A DNA stretch of 64,000 nucleotides from positions 2,489,001 through 2,553,000 of the forward strand of contig NZ_FXWM01000001.1 of NCBI RefSeq assembly GCF_900177675.1, read 5' to 3'. This DNA is from Bacillus sp. OV166 (GTDB lineage: Bacteria > Bacillota > Bacilli > Bacillales > Cytobacillaceae). The notes beneath the pieces are model-generated. The model did no database searches, was not told where the DNA came from, and saw nothing but the letters and a program-made list of their open reading frames with translations. Position 1 is the stretch's first letter. Each line of letters begins with the position of its first letter. Shown here one piece after another: positions 17,212 through 26,063 of the stretch. A program made the translations under genes and the position numbers.

Positions 17212-18360
17212 ATGTCATACTTACCTAAACCTCATGGAGGAAAACTTATTCAAGCGTTCGACCCAAATTACGATCTTACCACAATCGAAAAGGAAATTGA
17301 AATTGATGCAATTGCATTAAGTGACCTAGAACTAATTGGTATCGGATTATTCAGTCCTTTAACGGGCTTTCTCGGCAAAAAAGACTATGAATCTGTCGTG
17401 AGCAATATGCGTTTATCAGACAATACCATCTGGTCTATCCCTGTAACATTGCCCGTATCTTACGGTGTTGCTGAAACACTTGTGGAAGGAGAAGAGTACA
17501 AACTTTCATTTAACAAGGAAGTCTATGGTGTTATTAGGGTTTCAGAATGGTATGAACCTGATTTAGACAAAGAAGCACTTGAAGTATATAAAACAGAAGA
17601 ACTTGCCCACCCGGGTGTGAAACGTCTTTACGAAAGAGGACCTGTTTACGTTGCTGGGGAAGTTGTACTCGTAAAAAAAGCCGAAAAAGGAGTATTCGGT
17701 GATGTGTGGTTTGAACCGAAGGAAACACGGGCCATTTTTGAAGAAAAGGGCTGGAAGACTGTTGTAGGTTTCCAAACAAGAAATCCTATTCATCGTGCAC
17801 ATGAGTACATTCAAAAAGCTGCCCTTGAAACGGTCGATGGCTTGTTCGTCAACCCGCTTGTTGGCGAAACAAAGTCAGATGATGTCCCTGCGGATGTCCG
17901 TTTGAAAAGTTACCGTGTTTTACTAGAGAATTATTATCCTAGCGAACGAGTCCAACTTGGTGTGTATCCAGCAGCTATGCGATATGCAGGACCAAGGGAA
18001 GCCATTTTCCATGCACTTGCCCGTAAAAACTTTGGTTGCACCCATTTTATTGTTGGTCGTGACCATGCAGGAGTTGGAAATTATTACGGAACTTACGATG
18101 CCCAGCATATTTTCAGTAATTTTACAGAAGAAGAACTTGGTATCAAGCCTTTGTTCTTTGAACATAGCTTCTATTGCAATAAATGCGAAGGAATGGCCTC
18201 AGATAAAACTTGTCCGCATAGCAAGGAAGACAGAGTGATTCTTTCTGGAACAAAGGTGAGAGAGATGCTACGAGCAGGAGTACTTCCACCGTCTACCTTT
18301 AGCCGCAAAGAAGTTGTTGAAGTGTTAATTGAGGGAATGAAAGAAAAAGCAACAGTGTAA
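17212..18360 (+). CDS. sat: Sulfate adenylyltransferase (ATP sulfurylase)
   Basis: A 382-residue enzyme, the same length as B. subtilis Sat, that makes adenylyl sulfate (APS) from sulfate and ATP. The active-site motifs are present: [12 protein letters not shown] (the HxxH nucleotide site) and [15 protein letters not shown] four-ligand zinc-like motif, [15 protein letters not shown], lies near the C-terminus. The ATG at 17212 gives the standard N-terminus; an in-frame TTG three codons earlier overlaps the end of cysP. It works with CysP (uptake) before it and CysC (next step) after it. Confidence 0.96.
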   Translation: MSYLPKPHGGKLIQAFDPNYDLTTIEKEIEIDAIALSDLELIGIGLFSPLTGFLGKKDYESVVSNMRLSDNTIWSIPVTLPVSYGVAETLVEGEEYKLSFNKEVYGVIRVSEWYEPDLDKEALEVYKTEELAHPGVKRLYERGPVYVAGEVVLVKKAEKGVFGDVWFEPKETRAIFEEKGWKTVVGFQTRNPIHRAHEYIQKAALETVDGLFVNPLVGETKSDDVPADVRLKSYRVLLENYYPSERVQLGVYPAAMRYAGPREAIFHALARKNFGCTHFIVGRDHAGVGNYYGTYDAQHIFSNFTEEELGIKPLFFEHSFYCNKCEGMASDKTCPHSKEDRVILSGTKVREMLRAGVLPPSTFSRKEVVEVLIEGMKEKATV

Positions 18361-18376
18361 GGAGGAAAATAAATCA

Positions 18377-18976
18377 ATGTCTAAACCAACGAATATTACT
18401 TGGCATGAAACATCTATTTCCAAAAAAAATCGGCGTGAAAAAAATGGTCACGGAAGCTGTGTACTCTGGTTTACGGGACTCTCAGGATCGGGAAAATCAA
18501 CTATCGCAAATACTGTATCGAACGAATTGTTCCGTCAGGGAATCAATGAATATGTCCTCGATGGTGATAATATTCGCCACGGTTTAAACAAGGATCTTGG
18601 TTTTTCCGATTATGACCGAACTGAAAATATCCGAAGAATTGGCGAAGTTGCCAAGTTGTTTGTCGACAGCGGCAAAGTGGTGACCACCGCCTTTATTTCA
18701 CCATTTCGCTCTGATCGTGAGCAAGTGCGGGCTTTATTTGAAGACGGAGAATTTATTGAAGTTTTTGTCCAATGTCCAATCGAGGAATGTGAACGTCGCG
18801 ATCCTAAACAACTCTATGCGAAAGCGCGTCGTGGCGAAATTAAGGACTTCACGGGAATCGATTCACCTTATGAAGCGCCAGAACAACCGGAAATCACACT
18901 TCGTTCTGATCAGGTAAGTGTGGAAGAGGCAGTGGAACAAGTCTTTGCTTATTTAAGAGAGAAAAAAATTATCTAA
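18377..18976 (+). CDS. cysC: Adenylyl-sulfate kinase CysC
   Basis: A 199-residue APS kinase that phosphorylates APS to PAPS. The P-loop GLSGSGKST is at residues 34-42; [16 protein letters not shown] and FISPFRSDR are further hallmarks of the family. Length is standard. AAGGAGG precedes the start, and the gene lies 16 bases after sat in the same operon. Confidence 0.96.
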   Translation: MSKPTNITWHETSISKKNRREKNGHGSCVLWFTGLSGSGKSTIANTVSNELFRQGINEYVLDGDNIRHGLNKDLGFSDYDRTENIRRIGEVAKLFVDSGKVVTTAFISPFRSDREQVRALFEDGEFIEVFVQCPIEECERRDPKQLYAKARRGEIKDFTGIDSPYEAPEQPEITLRSDQVSVEEAVEQVFAYLREKKII

Positions 18977-19004
18977 ATGATGAATTAATAAAGGGGCAGC
19001 GAGA

Positions 19005-19730
19005 ATGAGAGGTATTCTTTACATTGGCCACGGCACACGCTCAAAAGAAGGAGCAGCGGAAGCAAATTCATTCATAAATAGAGTAATGGAACGAATTGAT
19101 GTTTCTATTCAGGAAATGAGCTTTCTTGAGTTGACCGAACCAAGTATTGAGGAAGGCTTTCGGCGCTGTGTGATTAGGGGAGCGACTGAAATTACAGTCA
19201 TTCCCCTGTTCTTGTTGGCAGCAGGTCACATTAAAGAAGATATTCCTCGTGCACTTACTTCTCTTCAGAAGCGGTTTCCGAAAATCGAAGTGAAAATAAG
19301 GAATCCTTTTGGTGTCCAGGGGCGGATTCTCGATGGAATTGCTGAACTCGTTAGGAATACTGTCGTAGATTTATCTTCGGAGGATTCCATTTTAATTGTT
19401 GGAAGAGGAAGCAGTGACCTGAGCATTCACACTGCCTTCGCACAGATATCTGAAGGGATTCAGGAACGCCTCAGAACGAAACTTGTTTCTGTTTGTTATT
19501 TGGCTGCAACTGAGCCCAAGTTCCCAATAGGTCTTGAGGCTATTTCCAAAAAATCAACTGGAAAAATAATCGTTGTTCCTTATTTATTATTTTCCGGTCT
19601 ACTTTTAAAGGAAGTCGATCAAAAGGTCAGCATGAGACAAAATCTTGGTCAGCAAATTATCCACACAGGTTCGCTTAGCAAACATCGAGTCATTGAGGAT
19701 ATCATCATTGAACGGGTTGCAGGATGTTAA
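19005..19730 (+). CDS. Sirohydrochlorin chelatase, SirB/YlnE-like
   Basis: A 241-residue class II chelatase of the CbiX/SirB type that inserts iron (or cobalt) into sirohydrochlorin; sirohaem is the cofactor of sulfite reductase, which links it to this operon. The N-terminal YIGHGTRSKEG holds the expected metal-binding His. The duplicated half carries LIVGRGSSD, where Arg stands at the position of a possible second His. In B. subtilis, ylnD (methyltransferase) and ylnF (dehydrogenase) flank ylnE; both are absent here, so the rest of sirohaem synthesis must be encoded elsewhere. The operon ends at a terminator about 26 bases on. Confidence 0.85.
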   Translation: MRGILYIGHGTRSKEGAAEANSFINRVMERIDVSIQEMSFLELTEPSIEEGFRRCVIRGATEITVIPLFLLAAGHIKEDIPRALTSLQKRFPKIEVKIRNPFGVQGRILDGIAELVRNTVVDLSSEDSILIVGRGSSDLSIHTAFAQISEGIQERLRTKLVSVCYLAATEPKFPIGLEAISKKSTGKIIVVPYLLFSGLLLKEVDQKVSMRQNLGQQIIHTGSLSKHRVIEDIIIERVAGC

Positions 19731-19756
19731 AAATACTCTAAGTATTATTAAAGCAC

Positions 19757-19792
19757 AATAGCTAATAGTCCAATGGATTATTAGCTATTTAT
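19757..19792 (+). terminator. Terminator of the cys operon
   Basis: AATAGCTAAT (19757-19766) pairs with ATTAGCTATT (19780-19789). The stem is AT-rich and the T-run short. Confidence 0.7.
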
Positions 19793-19968
19793 TTGGAATT
19801 ATATTATATAAATGATCTTAAAACCTGAACTAAAGTTCACTTTTCAATAGGATAAATGTTATAATAAAGGTGTAAATGTAAATATCTCTTACATAAATAA
19901 ATCTATTAGAAGAGAGTCTAAAGCAGGGGATAATAAAATGGTAAAATCTAACGAAAAGATGTGATTAT

Positions 19969-20853
19969 GTGACAGAACTTATAAATGAAAAAATTCAACA
20001 CCGCAAGTTACCACTTCGAAAAGTTATTCTTCGAACCATTGCTATTACAATTGGAGCCATTCTTATGGCTACCGGGTTAGAGATTTTTTTAGTTCCTAAC
20101 CATGTTATTGATGGCGGCATTACAGGTATTTCAATTATGCTTGCCCATATAATTGGATGGAAATTAGGGATTTTCATCTTCATTCTAAACTTGCCTTTTG
20201 TTTATATGGGATATAAACAGATGGGGAAAACCTTTGCATTTTCTACTGTTTATGGAATAATCGTTTTATCTATTTTTGTATCATTTTTCCACCCGATTCC
20301 TGCATTTACAGATGATATTCTCCTTGCTACTGTTTTTGGGGGGATGATTCTGGGTATGGGCGTAGGAATCGTCATCCGAAATGGCGGAGCGTTAGACGGG
20401 ACAGAAATATTGGCACTTGTGATCACTAAAAAGGTCCCATTTTCAGTTGGCCAGATCATCATGTTTATCAATATCTTTATCTTAGGAGCTGCCGGTTTTG
20501 TGTTTAGTTGGGATCGGGCGATGTACTCTCTGTTAGCCTATGTTATTGCATCTAAAGCGATAGATGCTGTTGTTGCAGGATTAGAAGAGTCCAAATCTGT
20601 TTGGATTATTAGTGATGAGGCAGAAGAAATTGGAAATGCTATCAATGCCAGACTGGGAAGAGGGGTTACTTACATTAAGGGTCAAGGTGCCTTTACTGGA
20701 GATAGCAAGAAGGTCATTTTCAGTATTATCACGAGGTTGGAAGAATCTAAATTAACCACAATTGTAGAGGATATTGATCCGACAGCCTTTTTAGCCATAG
20801 CAGACATTTCAGAAGTCCGTGGAGGCCGATTTAAGAAAAAGGATATTCATTAA
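19969..20853 (+). CDS. YitT-family membrane protein
   Basis: A 294-residue protein with five to six N-terminal TM helices (DUF161; e.g. GLEIFLVPNHVIDGGITGIS, a typical family signature) and a C-terminal cytosolic DUF2179 domain (about residues 210-290, with GRGVTYIKGQGAFTG). YitT proteins are common in bacilli and their function is not settled. The start is a GTG at 19969 without a good ribosome site. Just upstream, ATG at 19939 with a GGGGAT site opens an eight-codon frame ending at 19965. Either this mini-frame couples translation to the GTG, or a small deletion has disrupted a longer N-terminus. Confidence 0.82.
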   Translation: MTELINEKIQHRKLPLRKVILRTIAITIGAILMATGLEIFLVPNHVIDGGITGISIMLAHIIGWKLGIFIFILNLPFVYMGYKQMGKTFAFSTVYGIIVLSIFVSFFHPIPAFTDDILLATVFGGMILGMGVGIVIRNGGALDGTEILALVITKKVPFSVGQIIMFINIFILGAAGFVFSWDRAMYSLLAYVIASKAIDAVVAGLEESKSVWIISDEAEEIGNAINARLGRGVTYIKGQGAFTGDSKKVIFSIITRLEESKLTTIVEDIDPTAFLAIADISEVRGGRFKKKDIH

Positions 20854-20863
20854 CAATAAATAA

Positions 20864-20892
20864 AAGGATCTGCAAATGAATCACAGATCCTT
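20864..20892. terminator. Bidirectional terminator, YitT / MFS
   Basis: AAGGATCTG (20864-20872) pairs with CAGATCCTT (20884-20892) between convergent genes. Confidence 0.75.
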
Positions 20893-20901
20893 CAACTATC
20901 A

Positions 20902-22146
20902 TTAGTGGCCTAAACCAATATCATCCACATGCTTCACATGTTTATTATTAACCCAGATAAATAATACCGAAACTATTACAAAACCAGCTCCAACAAGAAA
21001 TGGAACACTTGGATTGTAAATTTCCGCAAGTTTTCCGGCAGTATAGGGTGCAATGGCTCCTCCAATAAAACGTAGGAAGCTGTATGCAGCAGATGCTGTT
21101 GAACGCTCAACCGGGGCTGCATTCATCACAGCTGTGGTGATCAGGGTATTGTTATTGCCTAATAATGCACCTGCTAGAATAACAGCGGCGATTAACACCC
21201 ATTGTGTCGACGTCCACATCCCCATTACGACTAAAAGGAGAGCAAACAAAATTAACATAATACACATTGATTTTATGGTTCCAAACCATTCGGTAAGTTT
21301 TGGCGCCATAAAAACAGAGGTGACAGCCAGTAAGATTCCCCATCCAAGGAATACGTAGCCTAGACCGTGTTCATCTAAGCCCATGACAAATGGTGCATAA
21401 GCCAGCAAGGTGAAGAAGCCAAAGTTATAAAGGGCAGCTGCTATACCAAAAACTAATAGTGAACGATGCTTTAAAGCGCGAAATGGATCTAATAATGAAG
21501 TGCGAGATTTTACCGCATTTTGAGCAGTTGCTTTTGGCATTAGGATGAAAAGGCCAATAAAGGCAATTACCATCAAGGTGGCCACCCCAAGAAACGGGCC
21601 TCGCCAGGACATTGCGCCAAGCCAGCCGCCTAGTAGTGGGCCAACTGAAATTCCTAGTCCGATTGCAGCTTCGTATAAGATGATTGCTTTAGCCGTTCCG
21701 CTATTGGAGAGGGATACGATCGCAGATAAAGCCGTTGCAACAAACAGTGCATTTCCAAGGCCCCAGCCGCCTCGAAGCCCAACGAGCGTCCAAATACCAT
21801 TTGAAAATCCGCCAAGAGCCGAAAATACCGCAATAATCACGATTCCAGAAAGTAATGTCCATTTGATGCCAAGCCTACTTGAGATTACCCCAGTAATAAG
21901 CATGGCAACTGCCATAACTGCATTATAGCTAGTGAATAGTAGGGTTACTTCACTATGTGTGGCATCTAATTGATCGGCGATTGCTGGTAAAATAGGATCA
22001 ACAAGACCCAATCCCATGAACGCGATAATACTTGCAAAAAAAACAGCCCAAACTGCTTTTGGCTGGGTAAGTAAACCAACCTTTTTACCGTTTGCCTCCG
22101 ATTTGTGTGGTTGCATTGTTAATTTAAATTCTGGTCTTGGTGACAT
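20902..22146 (-). CDS. MFS (DHA1, 12-TM) exporter
   Basis: A 414-residue major-facilitator protein with a 30-residue polar N-terminus, twelve hydrophobic segments, motif-A-like GVISSRLGIKWT and motif-C-like GLGISVGPLLGGWLG. AGGGGG precedes the ATG. It is divergent from a MarR regulator, with a perfect palindrome in between, an arrangement seen for B. subtilis yvmA/yvmB. The pulcherrimin synthesis genes that accompany yvmAB are not here, so I do not assign that function. A drug or metabolite exporter under MarR control is the safest reading. Confidence 0.88.
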   Translation of the reverse strand: MSPRPEFKLTMQPHKSEANGKKVGLLTQPKAVWAVFFASIIAFMGLGLVDPILPAIADQLDATHSEVTLLFTSYNAVMAVAMLITGVISSRLGIKWTLLSGIVIIAVFSALGGFSNGIWTLVGLRGGWGLGNALFVATALSAIVSLSNSGTAKAIILYEAAIGLGISVGPLLGGWLGAMSWRGPFLGVATLMVIAFIGLFILMPKATAQNAVKSRTSLLDPFRALKHRSLLVFGIAAALYNFGFFTLLAYAPFVMGLDEHGLGYVFLGWGILLAVTSVFMAPKLTEWFGTIKSMCIMLILFALLLVVMGMWTSTQWVLIAAVILAGALLGNNNTLITTAVMNAAPVERSTASAAYSFLRFIGGAIAPYTAGKLAEIYNPSVPFLVGAGFVIVSVLFIWVNNKHVKHVDDIGLGH

Positions 22147-22209
22147 CTAATTTCCCCCTAAGTTTTACTTGTTTCCAACTTTTTGAATTAGTTGTATAAT
22201 GAAAGTATA

Positions 22210-22228
22210 TAATTGTATTATACAATTA
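22210..22228. promoter_or_regulatory. MarR-type operator palindrome
   Basis: TAATTGTATTATACAATTA is a perfect 19-base palindrome about one central base, in the gap between the divergent MFS and MarR genes. A related half-site, GTTGTATAAT, lies at 22191-22200, so two dimers may bind. Confidence 0.75.
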
Positions 22229-22346
22229 ATTTTCACTGCGTCAATAGTGTTTTTGCAATGTACGTTAGACCGTGATTACTTATCATAGAGCCCGTATGTT
22301 ATCATAATTAATATGTGGAAATAAGGTTGACAGTGAGGTAAAAGAA

Positions 22347-22772
22347 ATGGATGTAGATTCTTTAGAAACGATAGAACTAGAATTAGCAATTCTGATCCGC
22401 CGAACCACTTCAATTTCGAGCAATAAAAAGCTCGGTAATCTGGATCGATCAGCCTATTTAATCCTTCATCGCATCAAAACGAAGGGAGCTGCAGGGGTTA
22501 AAGTTTTAGCGGAGGAATTCAAGCTAGATATATCTACAGTCAGTAGACAGGCAGCAGCTTTAGAGCATAAAGGTTATTTGTACAGAATTCCCGATCCATT
22601 GGATGGGAGAGCGTACACTCTTCAGTTAACTGAACAGGGTACAAAGGAATTAATCGATTATAAACAGGCACGTTTGAAGCGAATTACCGAACTACTAGAA
22701 GACTGGTCTGATGAGGAACGCAAATTATTCGGGATACTTTTGGAAAAATTCAATCAGTCTTTCAATTCCTAA
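22347..22772 (+). CDS. MarR-family transcriptional regulator
   Basis: A 141-residue winged-helix regulator. The recognition region reads AEEFKLDISTVSRQAAALEHKGYLYR, followed by the wing DPLDGRAYTLQLTEQG, which is the classic MarR layout with dimerisation helices at both ends. GAGGT precedes the ATG. It is divergent from an MFS exporter and very probably represses both genes through the palindrome at 22210-22228. The effector is unknown. Confidence 0.92.
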   Translation: MDVDSLETIELELAILIRRTTSISSNKKLGNLDRSAYLILHRIKTKGAAGVKVLAEEFKLDISTVSRQAAALEHKGYLYRIPDPLDGRAYTLQLTEQGTKELIDYKQARLKRITELLEDWSDEERKLFGILLEKFNQSFNS

Positions 22773-22815
22773 ATTTTTATACGAAAAATAGAGGAAAGTC
22801 CTAGTTAATTGAAAA

Positions 22816-22872
22816 AAGGTAATCCAAAAAGTTGTGATGGACAATTTTCTGGATCAACCTCTTTTTTTATCG
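22816..22872 (+). terminator. Terminator of the MarR gene
   Basis: GGTAATCC pairs with GGATCAACC with one mismatch, enclosing AAAAAGTTGT/ACAATTTTCT pairing, followed by CTCTTTTTTT. Confidence 0.75.
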
Positions 22873-23031
22873 GGACTTCAGCGGTGATAACAGCTCTGTA
22901 AATCTCTCGAAAGGAAGTTCGCACTATATCTCTAAAAAGAGAGACATGAGTTGATTAAACTGGTATTATCTTTGTGTAATAAAAATTTCTCTAAAATGAC
23001 TGTTTTTTATAAAGGGTGGGAGAAGAAAATC

Positions 23032-24450
23032 ATGGACACTAAAAGAATTGAACAAGACTTCTTAGGAAAAAAAGAAATACCAACAGATGCTTACTATGGT
23101 ATTCAAACACTTAGGGCAGTTGAAAATTTTCCAATTACAGGTTATCGAATTCATGAGGAGTTAATAATCGCCCTCGCGATGGTTAAAAAAGCGGCTGCAA
23201 TTGCCAATATGAATACGAAGAGGCTGTATAGTGGACTTGGCAACGTTATTAGCCAAGCAGCTGATGAAATAATTGAAGGTAAATGGAACAATCAGTTTAT
23301 CGTCGACCCGATCCAAGGTGGAGCAGGGACATCAATGAATATGAACGCTAATGAAGTGATTGCCAACCGTGCACTAGAGTTACTTGGTCATGAAAAAGGT
23401 GCTTATATGCATTTAAGTCCCAATACACATGTGAATATGTCGCAATCAACGAATGATGTATTTCCTACAGCTATTCATATAGCTACACTCAGATTACTTG
23501 AAAAATTGCTAGAGACTATGCAGAGTATGCTTAAGGTCTTTAAGGATAAAGCTAAGCAATTTGAAAACGTTATCAAAATGGGTCGAACCCATCTTCAGGA
23601 TGCAGTTCCGATTCGATTAGGTCAGGAATTTGAGGCTTACTCTCGAGTGCTTGAACGGGATATTAAACGGGTCAATCTTTCTCGTGGGAATTTATATGAA
23701 GTGAACATGGGAGCAACAGCAGTTGGAACAGGATTAAATGCAGACCCAAAATATATAATAGATGTCGTCAAACAGCTTACAGAAATCACTGGATTACCGT
23801 TGGTCAATGCGGAACATTTGGTTGATGCTACGCAAAATACGGATGCTTATACCGAAGTTTCAGCAGCATTAAAGGTGTGTATGATGAACATGTCAAAAAT
23901 CGCCAATGACCTACGGTTAATGGCATCAGGTCCTCGTGCTGGCCTTGCTGAGATTTCCCTTCCAGCCCGTCAGCCAGGATCTTCGATAATGCCTGGAAAA
24001 GTAAACCCTGTTATGCCGGAACTGATTAATCAAATCGCCTTTCAGGTGATTGGAAACGATCATACCATTTGTCTAGCTTCAGAGGCAGGCCAGCTTGAAT
24101 TGAACGTCATGGAACCTGTATTAGTCTTTAACTTACTTCAATCTATAAGTATTATGAACAACGGATTCCGATCGTTTACGGATCATTGTCTTGTAGGGAT
24201 TGAGGCTAACGAGGCTCGCTTAAAAGAGAATGTTGAAAAAAGCGTAGGTATTATTACTGCGGTTAATCCACACCTTGGCTATGAAGTGGCGGCGAGAATC
24301 GCAAGAGAAGCAACTATAACTGGCAAGTCTGTTCGTGAATTATGCCTGAAATATGATGTCCTAAGCGAAGAGGAATTAGATCTTATTTTGAATATATATG
24401 AAATGACCAAACCTGGAATCGCAGGTGCTGTTCTTTTAGATAAAGATTAA
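23032..24450 (+). CDS. aspA: Aspartate ammonia-lyase (aspartase)
   Basis: A 472-residue member of the fumarase/aspartase superfamily that splits aspartate into fumarate and ammonia. The superfamily signature GSSIMPGKVNP is intact, as are GGAGTSMNMNANEV and TNDVFPTA. These features, and the N-terminal RIEQDFLGKKEIP, favour aspartase over fumarase. The start at 23032 has a GGTGGGAG ribosome site; an upstream in-frame TTG at 22951 would add 27 unlikely residues. It stands alone; the ansA gene found before aspartase in B. subtilis is absent. A strong terminator follows. Confidence 0.93.
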   Translation: MDTKRIEQDFLGKKEIPTDAYYGIQTLRAVENFPITGYRIHEELIIALAMVKKAAAIANMNTKRLYSGLGNVISQAADEIIEGKWNNQFIVDPIQGGAGTSMNMNANEVIANRALELLGHEKGAYMHLSPNTHVNMSQSTNDVFPTAIHIATLRLLEKLLETMQSMLKVFKDKAKQFENVIKMGRTHLQDAVPIRLGQEFEAYSRVLERDIKRVNLSRGNLYEVNMGATAVGTGLNADPKYIIDVVKQLTEITGLPLVNAEHLVDATQNTDAYTEVSAALKVCMMNMSKIANDLRLMASGPRAGLAEISLPARQPGSSIMPGKVNPVMPELINQIAFQVIGNDHTICLASEAGQLELNVMEPVLVFNLLQSISIMNNGFRSFTDHCLVGIEANEARLKENVEKSVGIITAVNPHLGYEVAARIAREATITGKSVRELCLKYDVLSEEELDLILNIYEMTKPGIAGAVLLDKD

Positions 24451-24488
24451 CGTTCTTTTTACAAAAATATTATTCTTTTGAATAAGGA

Positions 24489-24538
24489 GTGCCTGACACC
24501 CGGTACATTTATGTATGGAGTGTCAGGCACCATTTTTT
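24489..24538 (+). terminator. aspA terminator
   Basis: GTGCCTGACAC (24489-24499) pairs with GTGTCAGGCAC (24520-24530), followed by eight T's. The same arm sequence is common in Bacillaceae terminators. Confidence 0.92.
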
Positions 24539-25702
24539 TTACTGTAATAAGTCGCTCAATGGAACCAGTTGGTACCCTTGGGCTTTTAGCCATGGAATTA
24601 CTTGATCAACAGCTTCCGGTGTGTTTATTCCACCGATATGCATGAGGATGATGTCACCGTTGCTTGCTCCAGTTTTAATACGGGAGATGATTACCCCAGT
24701 AGCCGGCTGCTGCCAGTCTATCGTATCAAGTGACCACTGGATGCTGTACGGGTACCCAGCTTCACCTGCTGTTTTGAGAGCGGATGAATTATATGATCCG
24801 AATGGAAAGCGAAAATACGGTTGGGGTGATTTTCCCGTTGCATTCTTGATTGCTTCTTCAGCTTTGATGATATCCTTTTTAAAAGCACTAGCTGTCGTTT
24901 TTACTGCGTCCGGATGGGAATAAGAATGGTTACCTATATCATGTCCTTCATCGGCAATTCTTTTGGCGAGGTTTGGATATTTCACAACCCATTTACCAGT
25001 AAGGAAGAAGGTGGCTTTGACATTATGCTTTTTCAACACATCGAGTATCCCAATGCCAACTGCATCACTACCGGCATCAAAGGTTAATGCGATTTTTTTC
25101 TGATGGAGGCTGCCGTTTGAAATAATCACAGATGAAGCTAATGAAGGTGGGGGAACCTGCTTTGGTGGATCTGCAGGTTGTGCCGGCTCTACATTCTTCC
25201 CATAAAGCTTCAATATTTGACCCACATTGATGACATCGGAAGGGAGACTGTTCCATTGCTTAATTTTTTCTACAGTCACATTTGCTCGTTTGGCGATGGA
25301 GAATAATGTATCGCCTTTAACGACCTTGTATTCAACTGTTTCATTATCACCCACAATAATTTGTTCGGGAGTAGTCGGGTTAGGTTGACTAGGTTCTTCT
25401 TTTGAAGGTTCTTCGGATGGAGGACTTTCAGCGTCGGGTGGATTTTCATTTCCTGAATCTGTTCCATTATTTTGTCCGGAACTTGAAGGTATCTCTGTTT
25501 TAGGAGGATCAATTGTTTCTCCACTCCTAAGGGCAGGCAGGTTCCAGTGAAAAAACAACAGGGAAACAACGCATAGCAAACAGATTGTTGCCAGAGTATA
25601 ATAAATTCCTTTTCTGCTTTTTCGATGGGCATGAGAAATTACTCCTAAAACAAGAGATACTGAAAATAAAAGAATGCTAATAAGTAATAAGATTTCTGTC
25701 AT
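24539..25702 (-). CDS. LysM-containing polysaccharide deacetylase
   Basis: A 387-residue surface protein. Two hydrophobic segments (about 3-22 and 34-52) act as signal or anchor; a Pro/Ser/Glu-rich linker follows (60-115), then a LysM peptidoglycan-binding domain (about 123-167), then a NodB deacetylase domain (about 203-385). Such enzymes deacetylate cell-wall amino sugars. H259 and H263 (HSYSH) are the metal ligands. Motif 1 reads TFDAGSD: the catalytic D209 is kept but the usual second Asp is Ala210, a variant seen in other family members, perhaps compensated by D213. RFPFGSYN and LDTIDW are the later motifs. Confidence 0.9.
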   Translation of the reverse strand: MTEILLLISILLFSVSLVLGVISHAHRKSRKGIYYTLATICLLCVVSLLFFHWNLPALRSGETIDPPKTEIPSSSGQNNGTDSGNENPPDAESPPSEEPSKEEPSQPNPTTPEQIIVGDNETVEYKVVKGDTLFSIAKRANVTVEKIKQWNSLPSDVINVGQILKLYGKNVEPAQPADPPKQVPPPSLASSVIISNGSLHQKKIALTFDAGSDAVGIGILDVLKKHNVKATFFLTGKWVVKYPNLAKRIADEGHDIGNHSYSHPDAVKTTASAFKKDIIKAEEAIKNATGKSPQPYFRFPFGSYNSSALKTAGEAGYPYSIQWSLDTIDWQQPATGVIISRIKTGASNGDIILMHIGGINTPEAVDQVIPWLKAQGYQLVPLSDLLQ

Positions 25703-26063
25703 GGTAATTCCCCCTTTATTTTCGTTCTAACCAGGGTGCAGAAATCGTTTAGTACAAGGAATAATTTGGTGCTGAAGTCAAAGAGGGGACTAAAGTGGTA
25801 TTGATATTTAATTGATTTCTGCTTTAATTATACCATATGAGGAAATGGGCTTAGTTGCCACGCACCTTTAAAAAAAGACTACGATTTATACAAACTTCAT
25901 CTTGTTTATTATTTTTATATTATAATTTCCAACTTTTTTGCAGGAAATTGTAATTAAAAATGGAATAGAATAGGAGAGTCATATGAAACAAAATTCAATG
26001 GGTATCGTCTAACTATTTATAAAAGGGCATAGAGCTATAAAAAAAGGGGTCAAGTAGGATAAA
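25703..26063. other. 361-base divergent intergenic region
   Basis: It lies between the deacetylase gene and the VanW gene. An AT-rich stretch near 25900-25935 could hold the vanW-side promoter. At 25983-26012 a nine-codon frame (MKQNSMGIV, stop) has an AGGAGAG ribosome site. I see no structured RNA or repeat. Confidence 0.5.

Noticed and set aside
20902..22772. yvmA/yvmB pulcherrimin locus
   Set aside because: The divergent MFS/MarR pair resembles it, but no cyclodipeptide synthase or P450 gene is present, and MFS/MarR pairs are common.
24489..24530. GTGCCTGACAC inverted repeat as ends of an insertion sequence
   Set aside because: The arms are only 20 bases apart and followed by a T-run directly after aspA; it is a terminator.
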